Part shown: positions 28,794 to 38,649 of the stretch, in pieces
Position numbering within the stretch: the first letter of the stretch is position 1
How the letters are laid out: each line of letters begins with the position of its first letter
Translations under genes and position numbers: made by a program
NCBI RefSeq assembly: GCF_000159315.1
Contig: NZ_GG669993.1
Span: 493,934-557,933, forward strand
Direction of reading: 5' to 3'
Length of the DNA: 64,000 nt
Source of the DNA: Lentilactobacillus hilgardii DSM 20176 = ATCC 8290
GTDB taxonomy: Bacteria; Bacillota; Bacilli; Lactobacillales; Lactobacillaceae
The notes under the pieces: generated by a model
Told to the model about the DNA's origin: nothing
What the model saw: the letters and a program-made list of their open reading frames with translations, nothing else
Databases searched by the model: none

Positions 28794-29419
28794 GCAACTA
28801 ATTTATAAATTGGCCCATTCGGACTAAACTTTTCCTCATACTCAGTTTCAATGTTAGTCTCATTTTCTGGTGATTGATGAAGATCAAGAAATACATCATC
28901 AAAAATCATCGGAAAATTGTTCATTGTCACTAGTGTGTACTCAAAGAGACCCCGATTATCGGTCTTAAATTCGATGTCTCCGTTTGAAGCAAGTACTTTT
29001 TGATACGTTTTAAGAAAGCCAGGCGATGTCAATCGCCTTTTTGCGTGTCTTTTTTTGGGCCATGGATCTGAAAAATTCAGAAATATTTTTTGAATTTCAC
29101 CCGCCAAAAATAATTCGTCCAAGTTAGCACCATCGGTCAAAACAAATTGTAGATTTGGCAATGGATCTTCCATGAATTTTCGAAGTGCAGTTGCAATCAC
29201 CGATTTCTGAAGTTCAATGCCAATGTAATTAACTTCCGGATGGGCCCTTGCATTTTCTATAATAAATTGTCCCTTGCCGGTACCAATTTCAACGTTTAAT
29301 GGTTGCTTACTTTCGAACCGTTCCTGCCACTTGCCAAGCCAATTTTTGGGCTCTGTTACAATATAATCCGCATGATCTTTAATGTAACTATCTGCCCAAG
29401 GTTTATTTCTTACACGCAA
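28778..29419 (-). CDS. trmB: tRNA (guanine-N7)-methyltransferase, TTG start
   Basis: TrmB forms m7G46 in tRNA. The Rossmann core contains [21 protein letters not shown] and the signature [15 protein letters not shown]. The family normally starts MRVRNKPWA. Here TTG at 29419 encodes that first residue and follows GAGGTG by 7 bases, giving 213 residues. A longer frame to 29518 would run into the ecsB gene and lacks a suitable site, so it is rejected. Confidence 0.93.
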   Translation of the reverse strand: MRVRNKPWADSYIKDHADYIVTEPKNWLGKWQERFESKQPLNVEIGTGKGQFIIENARAHPEVNYIGIELQKSVIATALRKFMEDPLPNLQFVLTDGANLDELFLAGEIQKIFLNFSDPWPKKRHAKRRLTSPGFLKTYQKVLASNGDIEFKTDNRGLFEYTLVTMNNFPMIFDDVFLDLHQSPENETNIETEYEEKFSPNGPIYKLVAHFNS

Positions 29420-29456
29420 ACTTTTCACCTCTTCATTTAATTTATCAAATTTATCG

Positions 29457-30680
29457 TTATCTACTAAATTCACTTTTTTTAATTCTTCTTGGTACGTACA
29501 TAAAAATAAACAAGCCAACTTCTATCGCTTCACCAATGAGCACGCCAATAACCGTAACGGGCGTTGTTAAGTTCACGGCAATGACCGCAATTGCAAAAAT
29601 GACCGCAACAGTCCCCATCATCATTAACAGCACTCTTTGGAAATTCTTTAATTGAAACTCAGTTGTAACTGGATAAATGTGAACAAACGCATTGTCATCA
29701 AAATGAAAGTAGAACGGGATCATTTGGAAGCCAATTAAATAGAGAAACAGTAAACACAAAACAATTGGTAAGACTTCCCCTTTAATAAAAACCAGGAGTA
29801 ACGTACCAATAACTGTTAATCTTACATATAAACCGCTCATCTCATTATCACGAATAATGCCATGTGCATAAAGGTACAAATAGGTGTTGTCCGGCAAAAG
29901 CTTAATTTTGTGTAGCAGCCAGTCCAAATATCTCCTTCGTTTTACAGAACCCCTTAGCGATGGCACATCAGTAAATAAATTAAAGAATTGGTAAATTGAA
30001 TGCATGCGACTATTTTCATCGGCAATCAGTGTTTGCCAATCTACAGAGCGTTTTTTCCAAGCATTTTGAGTAAACAATCCACCAATCATGACGATCGCAG
30101 CTAAGATGACCCCTATAAAGTAATTAACATAGATAGAGATTGCCAGCACAACAACTGGAATGATCAATCGAAAGAGCCATCGATTTCCCATCCATTTATG
30201 CTGCAAATGATATTTCCTGGCAAAATCGGCATTCATCCAAGCTACTTTTAAGAATATGATGGTGCCCAATAAGGAAAATAGTTGAGGCGCAGAAGCAGAA
30301 ACTGTAACTTGTATAAAGGGCATCAAAACTATCCAGAATAATAGTTGCATCAAAGCTGCAAGTATTGTGCTATACCAAAAAGCACGTTTGAGATAGCCGA
30401 TCAACTCGGCCTCTTTCGGCAATAAAAAAACATAATCCGGATCCTCAATCAGTGTTGCCATCCTACCTGTCTGGACACTGATCAGAAGCACAATGATAAT
30501 AAGAAGTGGTGCCCACCAAAGACCGGTTGTCAGTTGTTTAAGCGCATTAGAATAATAATACCCTAATCCACCAATCATGAAAACAAGTGCTAAAACAAAG
30601 TAATCATTAAAAACAAGTCTCAAATACTTCGTTAACTCAGTTAAATGAGCACCCAAGCGTTTTTTAAACAATGTTTTCAT
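29457..30680 (-). CDS. ecsB: ABC transporter permease EcsB
   Basis: This 407-residue integral membrane protein has about eight to ten hydrophobic segments and basic cytoplasmic loops (KKRLGAHL at the start). It follows EcsA with a 4-bp overlap. EcsAB is an ABC transporter that affects protein secretion and the RasP protease in Bacillus; the transported substrate is not firmly known. Placement before hit and prsA is the conserved Bacilli order. Confidence 0.88.
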   Translation of the reverse strand: MKTLFKKRLGAHLTELTKYLRLVFNDYFVLALVFMIGGLGYYYSNALKQLTTGLWWAPLLIIIVLLISVQTGRMATLIEDPDYVFLLPKEAELIGYLKRAFWYSTILAALMQLLFWIVLMPFIQVTVSASAPQLFSLLGTIIFLKVAWMNADFARKYHLQHKWMGNRWLFRLIIPVVVLAISIYVNYFIGVILAAIVMIGGLFTQNAWKKRSVDWQTLIADENSRMHSIYQFFNLFTDVPSLRGSVKRRRYLDWLLHKIKLLPDNTYLYLYAHGIIRDNEMSGLYVRLTVIGTLLLVFIKGEVLPIVLCLLFLYLIGFQMIPFYFHFDDNAFVHIYPVTTEFQLKNFQRVLLMMMGTVAVIFAIAVIAVNLTTPVTVIGVLIGEAIEVGLFIFMYVPRRIKKSEFSR

Positions 30681-31414
30681 GAAGCCTCGCCTTCCCTTGC
30701 TAGCGTCAGGTAGATATCATTGAGTGACTTGCCGGCTTCTGGAAAAAGCGCTTGTAATTGGGCTAAAGTACCCTCTGTTCTGACCTTGCCATCATGTAAT
30801 AAGACAAAGCGATCACAGTAACGTTGCGCGGTGTCTAAAACATGCGTTGACATTAAAATGCTTGCCCCTTGCCTCTTTCTTTCGGAAATCAAGTTCAACA
30901 AATCGTTAACGGCTAACGGATCAAGTCCAAGAAACGGTTCGTCAATAATAAATAATTTGGCATTTGTCAAAAATGCACAAACAATCATGACCTTTTGTCG
31001 CATCCCTTTTGAAAAATTATCAGGAAACCAGTTTAATTTATTTTCCAATCGGAATGTTTTTAATAGTTTATCCGCTCGTTTCCATGCCTCATTCTGATCC
31101 AAATTATAAGCAAGCATGGTCATTTCTAAATGTTCTTTTAGTGTCAATTCTTTATAAACAATCGGTTGTTCGGGAATGTATGCAATCTGCTGTTTATATT
31201 TTTTTACATCGTCATCAATTGCCACACCATTAATTTTAACTGATCCCTTAAACGGTGTTAACAAACCGATAATATGATTAATTGTTGTGGATTTGCCGGC
31301 ACCATTAAGTCCGATCAACCCGACTAATTCCCCATCCTTAACATCAAAGGTAACATCCTTCAAAACGGGAACTTGGGAATATCCACCAACAAGATTGGAA
31401 ATTTGTAAGGTCAT
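30677..31414 (-). CDS. ecsA: ABC transporter ATP-binding protein EcsA
   Basis: The 245-residue ATPase has Walker A GLNGAGKST near residue 36, the signature FSKGMRQKV and Walker B LFIIDEPFLGLD. Start ATG 31414 (MTLQISNLVGGY) follows GGAG by 7 bases. A start 15 bases upstream is possible but has weaker context. It is divergent from hit. Together with ecsB it forms an exporter thought to influence the secretion machinery, fitting the neighbouring prsA foldase. Confidence 0.92.
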   Translation of the reverse strand: MTLQISNLVGGYSQVPVLKDVTFDVKDGELVGLIGLNGAGKSTTINHIIGLLTPFKGSVKINGVAIDDDVKKYKQQIAYIPEQPIVYKELTLKEHLEMTMLAYNLDQNEAWKRADKLLKTFRLENKLNWFPDNFSKGMRQKVMIVCAFLTNAKLFIIDEPFLGLDPLAVNDLLNLISERKRQGASILMSTHVLDTAQRYCDRFVLLHDGKVRTEGTLAQLQALFPEAGKSLNDIYLTLAREGEAS

Positions 31415-31503
31415 TATTTCACTCCACAATTCTAATAGTTTAGTCTTTCAATCAACAAAAACAGATACAAAACAAATTATAACATAGAAAATTAGTCTTT
31501 GAA

Positions 31504-31532
31504 TTAGTTCGGGTCGACATTGATGTTATAAT
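31504..31532 (+). promoter_or_regulatory. Extended -10 promoter of hit
   Basis: TGTTATAAT gives an extended -10 (TATAAT at 31527-31532) with a weak -35 TTAGTT 17 bp upstream. It overlaps an in-frame ATG at 31531, which therefore cannot be in the transcript. Confidence 0.6.
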
Positions 31533-31566
31533 GATTGTTAGCATTGACAGAAAGAAGGTAAAACAT

Positions 31567-31995
31567 TTGAAAGATTGTATTTTTTGTAAAATTGTCAGAA
31601 ATGAAATTCCAAGTTACACTATTTACGAGGATGATGTTGTAAAAGCTTTCCTCGATATTTCTCAAGGAACCCCTGGTCATACTTTGGTTATTCCCAAAAA
31701 ACATATCGCAAATATTTTTGAGTACGACCCGGAACTCGCTGCAGCAGTTTTTTCAAGAATTCCAAAGATTGCCAGAGCTGTTAAAGACTCCAATCCGGAT
31801 ATAAAAGGTATGAACATTCTTAATAATAATGGACAGGTTGCCTATCAATCGGTATTTCATTCTCACTTCCATTTGGTACCACGATATACCAACCATGACG
31901 ACTTCTCAATGACCTTTAAAGATAACTCCAATAAGTATACGCCAGATGATTTGAAGAAAATTCAGGATTCAATCGTAGCACATATAGGAGATTAA
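31567..31995 (+). CDS. hit: HIT family nucleotide hydrolase, TTG start
   Basis: This 142-residue histidine-triad protein hydrolyses phosphoramidates or purine nucleotide conjugates. The start KDCIFCKIV contains the zinc cysteines CxxC, and the triad is HSHFHL near residue 100. TTG 31567 follows AGAAGG; the in-frame ATG at 31531 lies inside the promoter -10 box, so the TTG start is preferred. It is followed after 2 bases by a small YtxH-like gene. Confidence 0.9.
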   Translation: MKDCIFCKIVRNEIPSYTIYEDDVVKAFLDISQGTPGHTLVIPKKHIANIFEYDPELAAAVFSRIPKIARAVKDSNPDIKGMNILNNNGQVAYQSVFHSHFHLVPRYTNHDDFSMTFKDNSNKYTPDDLKKIQDSIVAHIGD

Positions 31996-31997
31996 TT

Positions 31998-32309
31998 ATG
32001 AAAACCGGATTGAAAATGGCTGGTGCAGCTGCGTTTTTATTTGGTGTTTACTTATATACCAATAAAGAAACGCCTGAAGCTTTCGCAAAACGAGTAAGAA
32101 AAAGTTTTCGAGTAAAAAAACAGGCCTATTCTGATTGGAAAGTCGCCTACGAAGATTTTAAGCAGGCCCTTAATAAGTTTAAAGATCAAATTCCTGAACT
32201 TGAAAAAGTTTTAATTGCATTGCAAAGAGATATTGACGAAGCGCAGTTTCAAATTCAGCCGAGAATTGATGAGATTAACAAATACAGTTCAAAAATAAAT
32301 AAACCATAA
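31998..32309 (+). CDS. YtxH-like membrane-anchored protein (YhaH position)
   Basis: This 103-residue protein has a hydrophobic N-terminal segment (residues 5-22) followed by a charged helical region rich in K, E and Q that may form a coiled coil. The arrangement hit-YtxH protein-prsA corresponds to yhaH in Bacillus. Function is unknown. The 2-bp spacing to hit argues for co-transcription. Confidence 0.75.
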   Translation: MKTGLKMAGAAAFLFGVYLYTNKETPEAFAKRVRKSFRVKKQAYSDWKVAYEDFKQALNKFKDQIPELEKVLIALQRDIDEAQFQIQPRIDEINKYSSKINKP

Positions 32310-32436
32310 TCACAATTTTATGAATTTTTGTTTAAGTTCAACGGTGGCTTAGGTATGTTGCCAAGAATATGTTATTATTGTACGGAACGTTTGCTTTACA
32401 AACGAATACTATATGTAGAAATGGATGTGTTTTTGT

Positions 32437-33318
32437 ATGAAAAAATGGCTAATCGTTTTAGCCGGAGTACTCATGAGTTTTACGCTTGCAGCTTGTGGTA
32501 GCAAATCAGTTGCAACTACTAACGGCGGTAAGATTACTGAAAGTGCTTATTACAGCAGCTTGAAGGGTACATCAAGTGGTAAGCAGGTATTCCAACAAAT
32601 GATTCTTAACAAAGTATTGGAAAAACAATACGGCAAAAAGGTTAAGGACTCTGCTGTTAACAAAGACTTCAACAAGTATAAGAAGCAATACGGCTCATCA
32701 TTTAACGCTGTTCTTCAGCAAAATGGTATGACTGCTTCACAGTTGAAAGATTCGATTCGTTCAAATCTTTTATTACAACAAGCAGTGCGGGATAACACCA
32801 AATTTACCGATGCTCAGTTGAAAGCACAATTCAAGTCTTATCAACCAAAAGTAACTGTTAATCAAATCTTGGTTTCAAAGAAATCAACTGCTGAAACGGT
32901 TATCAAACAACTTAAAGCTGGTAAGAGCTTCTCAAGCTTAGCTAAGAAGTACTCAACTGATACTGCTACCAAGAATAAGGGCGGTCGAATTTCGGCATTT
33001 GACAACACAAACACTTCTCTTGATTCAAACTTCAAGAAGGCTGCTTTCAAGTTGAAGAATGGCGAATACACCAAGACACCTGTTAAGACTCAATATGGTT
33101 ATCAAGTTATTCAAATGGTTAACCACCCTGCAAAGGGAACTTACAAAGACCATGAAAGCGAATTGAAGACTCAACTCGTCGACAAGCGCTTAGCAGACAG
33201 CGATACGTTACATTCAGTTGTTTCTAAGGTCCTTAAAAAAGGTAAGGTTACAATTCAAGACAAAGATCTTCAAAACGTCTTATCTGACTACCTTTCAAGC
33301 TCTTCGAAGAAGAAGTAA
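32437..33318 (+). CDS. prsA: Extracellular foldase PrsA
   Basis: PrsA is a lipid-anchored peptidyl-prolyl isomerase that folds secreted proteins at the outer face of the membrane. The 293-residue precursor has a signal peptide ending in LAAC, giving a lipidated cysteine near residue 20. A parvulin domain covers about residues 135-230 (VNQILVSKK, then SLAKKYSTD and a GG pair), flanked by helical arms. Start ATG 32437 ([10 protein letters not shown]) is preferred over an ATG 12 bases upstream because it gives a clean signal peptide. Confidence 0.92.
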   Translation: MKKWLIVLAGVLMSFTLAACGSKSVATTNGGKITESAYYSSLKGTSSGKQVFQQMILNKVLEKQYGKKVKDSAVNKDFNKYKKQYGSSFNAVLQQNGMTASQLKDSIRSNLLLQQAVRDNTKFTDAQLKAQFKSYQPKVTVNQILVSKKSTAETVIKQLKAGKSFSSLAKKYSTDTATKNKGGRISAFDNTNTSLDSNFKKAAFKLKNGEYTKTPVKTQYGYQVIQMVNHPAKGTYKDHESELKTQLVDKRLADSDTLHSVVSKVLKKGKVTIQDKDLQNVLSDYLSSSSKKK

Positions 33319-33340
33319 GCTCTAATTAATTGTATGATTA

Positions 33341-33377
33341 AAACGGCTGGGAGTTTAAAACTCTCAGCCGTTTTTTT
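33341..33377 (+). terminator. Terminator between prsA and yhaM
   Basis: AAACGGCTG-GAG pairs with CTC-CAGCCGTTT and is followed by seven T residues. It lies 22 bp past prsA and ends just before the convergent yhaM stop, so it may serve both. Confidence 0.9.
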
Positions 33378-33382
33378 AGTGC

Positions 33383-34372
33383 CTAAAATAAACTACTTGG
33401 ATCTTTTCCGCTATCTTGTAAATGATTTGGTATGCGCGGCTTATAAAAGCGCCGGTTATCCAATCCAAAAATTCTATCGGAATAATCACCGGGAACAACA
33501 TTTGTCAGCGCACCTTGAATCATCATGATTGAGGCATCCAGTTCGTCAAGGTCATGAAGTATCTCCGCTTCTAATAATTTTGGACGTTCAGGTGACCCAT
33601 ACTCAAGTAATCCATGGTGGGACAGAACCATATGTCGCAATAAAAGTAAATCTTCATTTTGCCCATCAATGCCCAATTTGTCCGCCGCTTCAACAATTTC
33701 AGCATCAATAATACTTAAATGACCTAAAAGATTCCCTGCCAAAGTATATTCCGTTCCAACCGGTCCCGATAATTCAACCGTTTTGCCTAGATCGTGTAAA
33801 ACAGCCCCAGCATAAAGCAACGGTGCATCAATATCCGGATACTGTTTAACAACAGAATGAGCAAGTCGCAGAATTGAAATTGTGTGAAACGCCAGTCCTC
33901 CTGCAAAATCGTGATGATTACTTTTTGCTGCTGGATAACTGAAAAATGATTTTGCATGTCTATTAAGTAGCGCTCGAACAATTCGATTATATGTTGCGTT
34001 AGTAATTTCAAAAACCGTTTGGTTAATGTAGTCTTTCATTTCTTGACTTGTCATAGGAGCACGTTTAACAAACATAAGTGGATCATGTGGCTCATTGGCT
34101 TTAGTCAAGCGCATCTCATATATTTTAATCTGAGGCGTATCTTTGTAGTTTTCTCGTTTTCCCTTTAGATAAACCACTCTTCCGGGAACAAATTGTTGCG
34201 CATCCTGTTCACTTGCGTCCCAATACATACCGGCGATTTGACCGGATTGATCTTGAAATGTAATAGAAAGAAATGACTTCCCGTTTTTTGCGACCCGTTT
34301 GTCAGCATTTTTAATCAAAACATATATCTCAAAATCTTCTTCTAAAGAAAAATCCATCAAGTGTTTTGCCAT
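33383..34372 (-). CDS. yhaM: 3'-5' exoribonuclease YhaM
   Basis: The 329-residue nuclease trims RNA and single-stranded DNA 3' ends. It has an N-terminal OB-fold (residues 15-95, ITFQDQSGQIAGMYW) and an HD domain beginning near residue 160, with AVLHDLGKTVEL and a later MVLSHHG. Length and domain order match Bacillus YhaM and lactic Cbf1. It is the last gene of yhaO-yhaN-yhaM, 14 bp after yhaN. Confidence 0.93.
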   Translation of the reverse strand: MAKHLMDFSLEEDFEIYVLIKNADKRVAKNGKSFLSITFQDQSGQIAGMYWDASEQDAQQFVPGRVVYLKGKRENYKDTPQIKIYEMRLTKANEPHDPLMFVKRAPMTSQEMKDYINQTVFEITNATYNRIVRALLNRHAKSFFSYPAAKSNHHDFAGGLAFHTISILRLAHSVVKQYPDIDAPLLYAGAVLHDLGKTVELSGPVGTEYTLAGNLLGHLSIIDAEIVEAADKLGIDGQNEDLLLLRHMVLSHHGLLEYGSPERPKLLEAEILHDLDELDASIMMIQGALTNVVPGDYSDRIFGLDNRRFYKPRIPNHLQDSGKDPSSLF

Positions 34373-34386
34373 TTTAAACCACCCTC

Positions 34387-36933
34387 CTATATCCTTGTTA
34401 AATCAATCGTATTTAAATTACCTGATAAATCACGGTGAGCTGAAAAATACAATACCTGTGTATGTTTACTAATTGTTTTCATCACATCAAAGGCCGCTTT
34501 TTTTCGAGTTGCGTCAAAACTCATAAAGCCATCATCAATGATGATAGGCAACGGATAGTCATCACTAAATCCAACAGCCATCGAAAATACTAACGATAAA
34601 TAAAGCTGTTCCAAAGTTCCTTTTGATAACTCGTTAACATTAAATTGTTCCCCATCCGCTCTAGTAACCATAATATGATCACCGAACCGGACATCTGAAT
34701 AATTTCCCTGTGTCATCACGCTAAAATATGCTTTAGCGCCCTTTATCGCTTTTGGTAAACGTCCCTTAGTTGCGATATCAAGCACTCTTTGGAGCCATTG
34801 ATAGCTCAGTGAAATTGCCAAGAATTTGTGAACATTCTCCAAGATTTCCGATTCCTGATTGGCCAATTCCTGCTTTAAATCGTAATAACGACCATTACTA
34901 ATAAGATCATTCATTTGAATAGTCAGTTTTGTCTGCTTTTGAGTTAAGTTATCAATTTGTTCATGGAGCTGACTCAATTCATTTTCTAATGCCCTTGATT
35001 GCCTTTGAAAACCGTCTCGATCCATCTCTTGAAAATCAGACATACCTGCCGATTTCAATTGGTCAAACAGCTCTTTTTTTCTTTCCAATTTTGCCTGAAT
35101 ATGTTTTTGTCTATTCAGCACATCGTAAAAACCATCTTCAGACTTTAAATGACGTTTAGAAAGGAAATCAATTAGTTTTCCCTGTTCGCTGCTGAGCTGA
35201 TCTCGAAGGTGCGCAATAGTCTGTTCATAGGCTCGAGACCCTGCCTTCCTACTTTGATAATTGTCCTGCTGCCTTCGCCATTGAGAAACTGTTTGATCAA
35301 TAATAGCAAGATGCGTCAAAACGTCGTCATTAGATGGAATCCAGTGACTCGCAAACTGCCACTTTGCTAAAAAATGATTTATTTGTTGAAGATAAGACGT
35401 CTGTTGACTTTTCAGTTTATTTTCTTGATCAATTAAATCCAACAAACGTCTCAGACCGGGTTGAATTGACAACCACTGACTTTGTGAAATCCCTTCTAAT
35501 CGGTATTTCGACACAAGAGTCGTTAATTGGTCGTCAAACCTTCCTACCTGCGCGTACTGCGACTGGACACTCCGATCACGACCGGTCTGCTGCTGACTAA
35601 AACCATACCAGGCTACAAAGCCGGCCGCAAAGTATCCCATCCAACTAAAAGCAAAACGGTGTAGCAAAATAGTCAGCAACACAATTATACCGGCAATTAA
35701 GTAGATCAGATAATTTGATCGATCATTTGACCGCCCCCGTTGTTGACGTCGACTTCCAGCTTTCGTTTCAACGTTTTGACTTTGATTTAACATTGTTGTT
35801 ACCAATATCAGATCAGCATCATTAAAAGGAGTTGGAAATTGACCACTTTTATTCCTTGGCAGGTCATTTTGAGTTTTAGTGAGTTGTTGCTGATTATCTG
35901 CCAATTGTTCATCTACAAATCGAAACTGTGGCAATTTATTTTTAATTTCAACTAACTGAGCTGTCAGCTCATCAATTTTCACTTTGTTTTGTTCATAAAA
36001 TCTTTGTGATGGCGATTCATTGATTTCTGATGCTATCTCTTCCATTTGTTTTTTATTAGCTTTTAACTGGTCCTGGTAGGATGAAATACGGGAGTTCAAG
36101 GTTTGAAATGTCAAAACGTCTGCATCGGAAAATCCCTCTTGAAGTTGCGATTCGTTAACCAACTGCAATTCATTATATTTTGCCAGAAGTGGAAATGATG
36201 AGGCAATTCGCTGATTTTCCTGACTTCTGTCTTGAAGCTTCTTCAAATTACGCCGAGCAGTTTGCAACTGATTACTTGTATTTACAGCTTCCTTTTTTAG
36301 CGCCTGAAAATTTAGATAATCTTGTCGCGCTGATTGTACTTTATCTTCAAGTTCTTGATAACGTTTTAGCTGAAGATTAAGTTCAGGCTTTCGTCCACGC
36401 TCTGAATAAATTGACTTCGCTTGTTTCTCCAGCTCTTTTTGAAGACCAAACCACTGGTCTGAATTGGTAATCCCAATCTGTTGAATACGCGTACGCAATT
36501 CATCTTCACTCATTTGATACGCAGCTTGTTGATCTTCTCCATCAAAATAAAAAAGTTGTTGGTAGGCGTTTCGATCCAAAGGAGAAATGATTTTATGATA
36601 ATCATCTTCACTTAGTTCGGTATGTTGATTTTCATCAAAAAATCGAACCGTCCCGCCTTTTGGTCCTTTAGTCCGAATCAACCGGTAACGGTGGCCTTTA
36701 TATCTAAAGATAATCTCACCGCCATACATATCTTGATGATTTTTGGGAATATATTGGCCATGAATTGCCTGCCGTTTACTTTGAAACCCGAATAAGACAG
36801 AAATGATGAAGTCAATAATCGTGCTTTTACCAGCTTCATTTGGACCATATATCATCTCTAACGATTGATTAAAAGGAATTTCCGTATCAATCCACTTACC
36901 ATACCCATATATTTTCAAATAGTCGATCATCAT
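34387..36933 (-). CDS. yhaN: SbcC/YhaN-like AAA ATPase with coiled coil
   Basis: This 848-residue protein has a split ABC-type ATPase: Walker A GPNEAGKST near residue 32 and a C-terminal signature LSKGTLEQLYLSL with Walker B PIIIDDGF. Long coiled coils rich in Q, L and K fill the middle, and a pair of hydrophobic helices lies near residues 408-440, as in YhaN. It forms a Mre11/Rad50-like complex with the adjacent nuclease YhaO. Its start shares one base with the yhaO stop. DNA processing or repair is the likely role. Confidence 0.87.
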   Translation of the reverse strand: MMIDYLKIYGYGKWIDTEIPFNQSLEMIYGPNEAGKSTIIDFIISVLFGFQSKRQAIHGQYIPKNHQDMYGGEIIFRYKGHRYRLIRTKGPKGGTVRFFDENQHTELSEDDYHKIISPLDRNAYQQLFYFDGEDQQAAYQMSEDELRTRIQQIGITNSDQWFGLQKELEKQAKSIYSERGRKPELNLQLKRYQELEDKVQSARQDYLNFQALKKEAVNTSNQLQTARRNLKKLQDRSQENQRIASSFPLLAKYNELQLVNESQLQEGFSDADVLTFQTLNSRISSYQDQLKANKKQMEEIASEINESPSQRFYEQNKVKIDELTAQLVEIKNKLPQFRFVDEQLADNQQQLTKTQNDLPRNKSGQFPTPFNDADLILVTTMLNQSQNVETKAGSRRQQRGRSNDRSNYLIYLIAGIIVLLTILLHRFAFSWMGYFAAGFVAWYGFSQQQTGRDRSVQSQYAQVGRFDDQLTTLVSKYRLEGISQSQWLSIQPGLRRLLDLIDQENKLKSQQTSYLQQINHFLAKWQFASHWIPSNDDVLTHLAIIDQTVSQWRRQQDNYQSRKAGSRAYEQTIAHLRDQLSSEQGKLIDFLSKRHLKSEDGFYDVLNRQKHIQAKLERKKELFDQLKSAGMSDFQEMDRDGFQRQSRALENELSQLHEQIDNLTQKQTKLTIQMNDLISNGRYYDLKQELANQESEILENVHKFLAISLSYQWLQRVLDIATKGRLPKAIKGAKAYFSVMTQGNYSDVRFGDHIMVTRADGEQFNVNELSKGTLEQLYLSLVFSMAVGFSDDYPLPIIIDDGFMSFDATRKKAAFDVMKTISKHTQVLYFSAHRDLSGNLNTIDLTRI

Positions 36934-38156
36934 TATGAATCACCCTCTTCATGATCAATATTCTCCTGAAGAATCGCTGTTGAACGATTAAAAATATCGT
37001 TTAACGTATCTTGAGCATTCAAATCATCATTAATAAAGCTTAATGCCTTCAGAGAACCAGCCAAGTCGAATAATGTTTCTTTCGTAAATGTCTCCGACTT
37101 TGCTTGATCAAAATAGGCTTGGTCCAGACGACTGATTATCACTGGTTTAGATTGGTGAACTTTGATTGATGTTATCCAGCAATTTAACTGCTGCCAGTTT
37201 TGAGTGTTTAAATTCTGAAGTGCTGTCAAAAATGTACCGTCAAAAATGGCCTTTAGTATGTCCGATGGAATCGTTATATGACTATCTAGAACCACTTTAA
37301 GAAAACTTAATTTATAAAAATTAAGTGACGCCAAATGGCTAAAAATGGTTTCCGGTAGTTCACCAACGGATTCACCATTGAATTCAATTTGGATTGTTTG
37401 CCAAATGATTGGCGCTGTTGCAACAAATTTTGGCTTTAAAACATGTTGCGCTGCTTCCACCATTAAATAACCTTTTTCACCAGATTCATTAATGTGTCGC
37501 CCCTGCGTGTTCCCAGAGTAATTAATCGTTTTTTGGGGATTTAGCGACTGCCTTTTATGAATATGCCCCAGTGCCCAATAATCATATCCTTTCTCTTGTA
37601 ACTGATTTAAATTAAATGGGGCATAATTGGCCTCCGGAGAGTTTAAAGTGGCCAAGCTACCATGTAACATACCAATATTCCAATCTGCGTTACTTGCTTG
37701 AGGATAATCCTGTATGATTGGATCCTTAATCCATTGACTGCCAAAACTAAATCCTGAAATCGCTACCCGTTGGCCATCCTTTAATAATAAAGTGGTAGTT
37801 GCCACTTTATTGCTAAAAGCATATGTGTTCTCCGGATAACCCAGTTGATTAACACGACCACTAAAATAGTCATGATTTCCAAATGAGATCAAAACGGGAA
37901 TTTGATGATCATTAAGCCGATTCAGTTGTTGAACCAAAAAAGTTTCAGCATGAACACTATGATCATTTCGATCAAATAGATCTCCTACAAGCAACACAAA
38001 GTCAACATTCTGTTCAATTGCATCATTAACGATTCTTTCAAAAGAAGTAAACGTTGAATTTCGAATTTTATCCCAAAGATCCCTGGGAATCGTATGGTTT
38101 TGTAAGCCTAAAAAGGGACTATCCAAATGGAGATCTGCTGCATGAATAAATTTCAT
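36933..38156 (-). CDS. yhaO: SbcD/YhaO-like DNA exonuclease
   Basis: The 407-residue metallophosphoesterase shows the binuclear metal motifs HAADLHLDSPF, VGDLFDRND and FGNHDYF, and later GHIHKRQ. This is the Mre11-like nuclease partner of YhaN. The C-terminal ~150 residues form the capping/ATPase-binding part. It begins the yhaO-yhaN-yhaM operon, upstream of which lies the yheA terminator. Confidence 0.9.
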   Translation of the reverse strand: MKFIHAADLHLDSPFLGLQNHTIPRDLWDKIRNSTFTSFERIVNDAIEQNVDFVLLVGDLFDRNDHSVHAETFLVQQLNRLNDHQIPVLISFGNHDYFSGRVNQLGYPENTYAFSNKVATTTLLLKDGQRVAISGFSFGSQWIKDPIIQDYPQASNADWNIGMLHGSLATLNSPEANYAPFNLNQLQEKGYDYWALGHIHKRQSLNPQKTINYSGNTQGRHINESGEKGYLMVEAAQHVLKPKFVATAPIIWQTIQIEFNGESVGELPETIFSHLASLNFYKLSFLKVVLDSHITIPSDILKAIFDGTFLTALQNLNTQNWQQLNCWITSIKVHQSKPVIISRLDQAYFDQAKSETFTKETLFDLAGSLKALSFINDDLNAQDTLNDIFNRSTAILQENIDHEEGDS

Positions 38157-38192
38157 TTCAAAAACCGTTCCCTTCTATATAATTATGTACGT

Positions 38193-38232
38193 AAAAAATG
38201 CCGAATTTAGTTTTCAATCACTAAATTCGGCA
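38193..38232 (-). terminator. Terminator of yheA
   Basis: TGCCGAATTTAG pairs perfectly with CTAAATTCGGCA across a 10-nt loop and continues into TTTTTT on the minus strand. Confidence 0.88.
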
Positions 38233-38237
38233 TTCTA

Positions 38238-38582
38238 TTAATCACGATATAAGTCAATAATTGGCTGGGTTACAACTCTATTAACATCATTCAAGAGGTC
38301 ATTTAATGCCTTTTCTTTAGTCATCAAATTGGAAATCGACTCATTTTCTTTAACCTGATTGGCCATATTCTGAGCTCGTTTAATATCAGTCTCAGCAGGT
38401 TGTTGACCTTGCATCTGCTGTTGTTGTAATTGTAATTGCAGCTTTTGAAAAGCTGTAAATAACTTAAAAGTATCCGGATCAGCTTTGATCTTCTCAAACG
38501 CTGCCTTTAAATCAGCAAACTGAGCAGCGTCTTTTAATTCGCTTTGAAGTTGGGATGCGGTATCCATTAATTTATCAGACAT
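38238..38582 (-). CDS. YlbF/YmcA family protein (YheA-like)
   Basis: This 114-residue helical protein belongs to the YlbF/YmcA/YheA family. It is dominated by helices with a glutamine-rich stretch (LQLQLQQQQMQGQQ) at residues 47-60. The family includes the Y-complex subunits that guide RNase Y, but the YheA branch has no settled function. It is monocistronic between the PBP gene and yhaO. Confidence 0.85.
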   Translation of the reverse strand: MSDKLMDTASQLQSELKDAAQFADLKAAFEKIKADPDTFKLFTAFQKLQLQLQQQQMQGQQPAETDIKRAQNMANQVKENESISNLMTKEKALNDLLNDVNRVVTQPIIDLYRD

Positions 38583-38649
38583 AAAAATCTCCTTAATTGT
38601 TATAGTCAGTTAATTTTAACATACAAATACTGATGTTCACACTTTTTCT

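Noticed and set aside
29420..29518. In-frame N-terminal extension of TrmB
   Set aside because: It overlaps the 3' end of ecsB, and the family start MRVRNKPW with GAGGTG is at TTG 29419.
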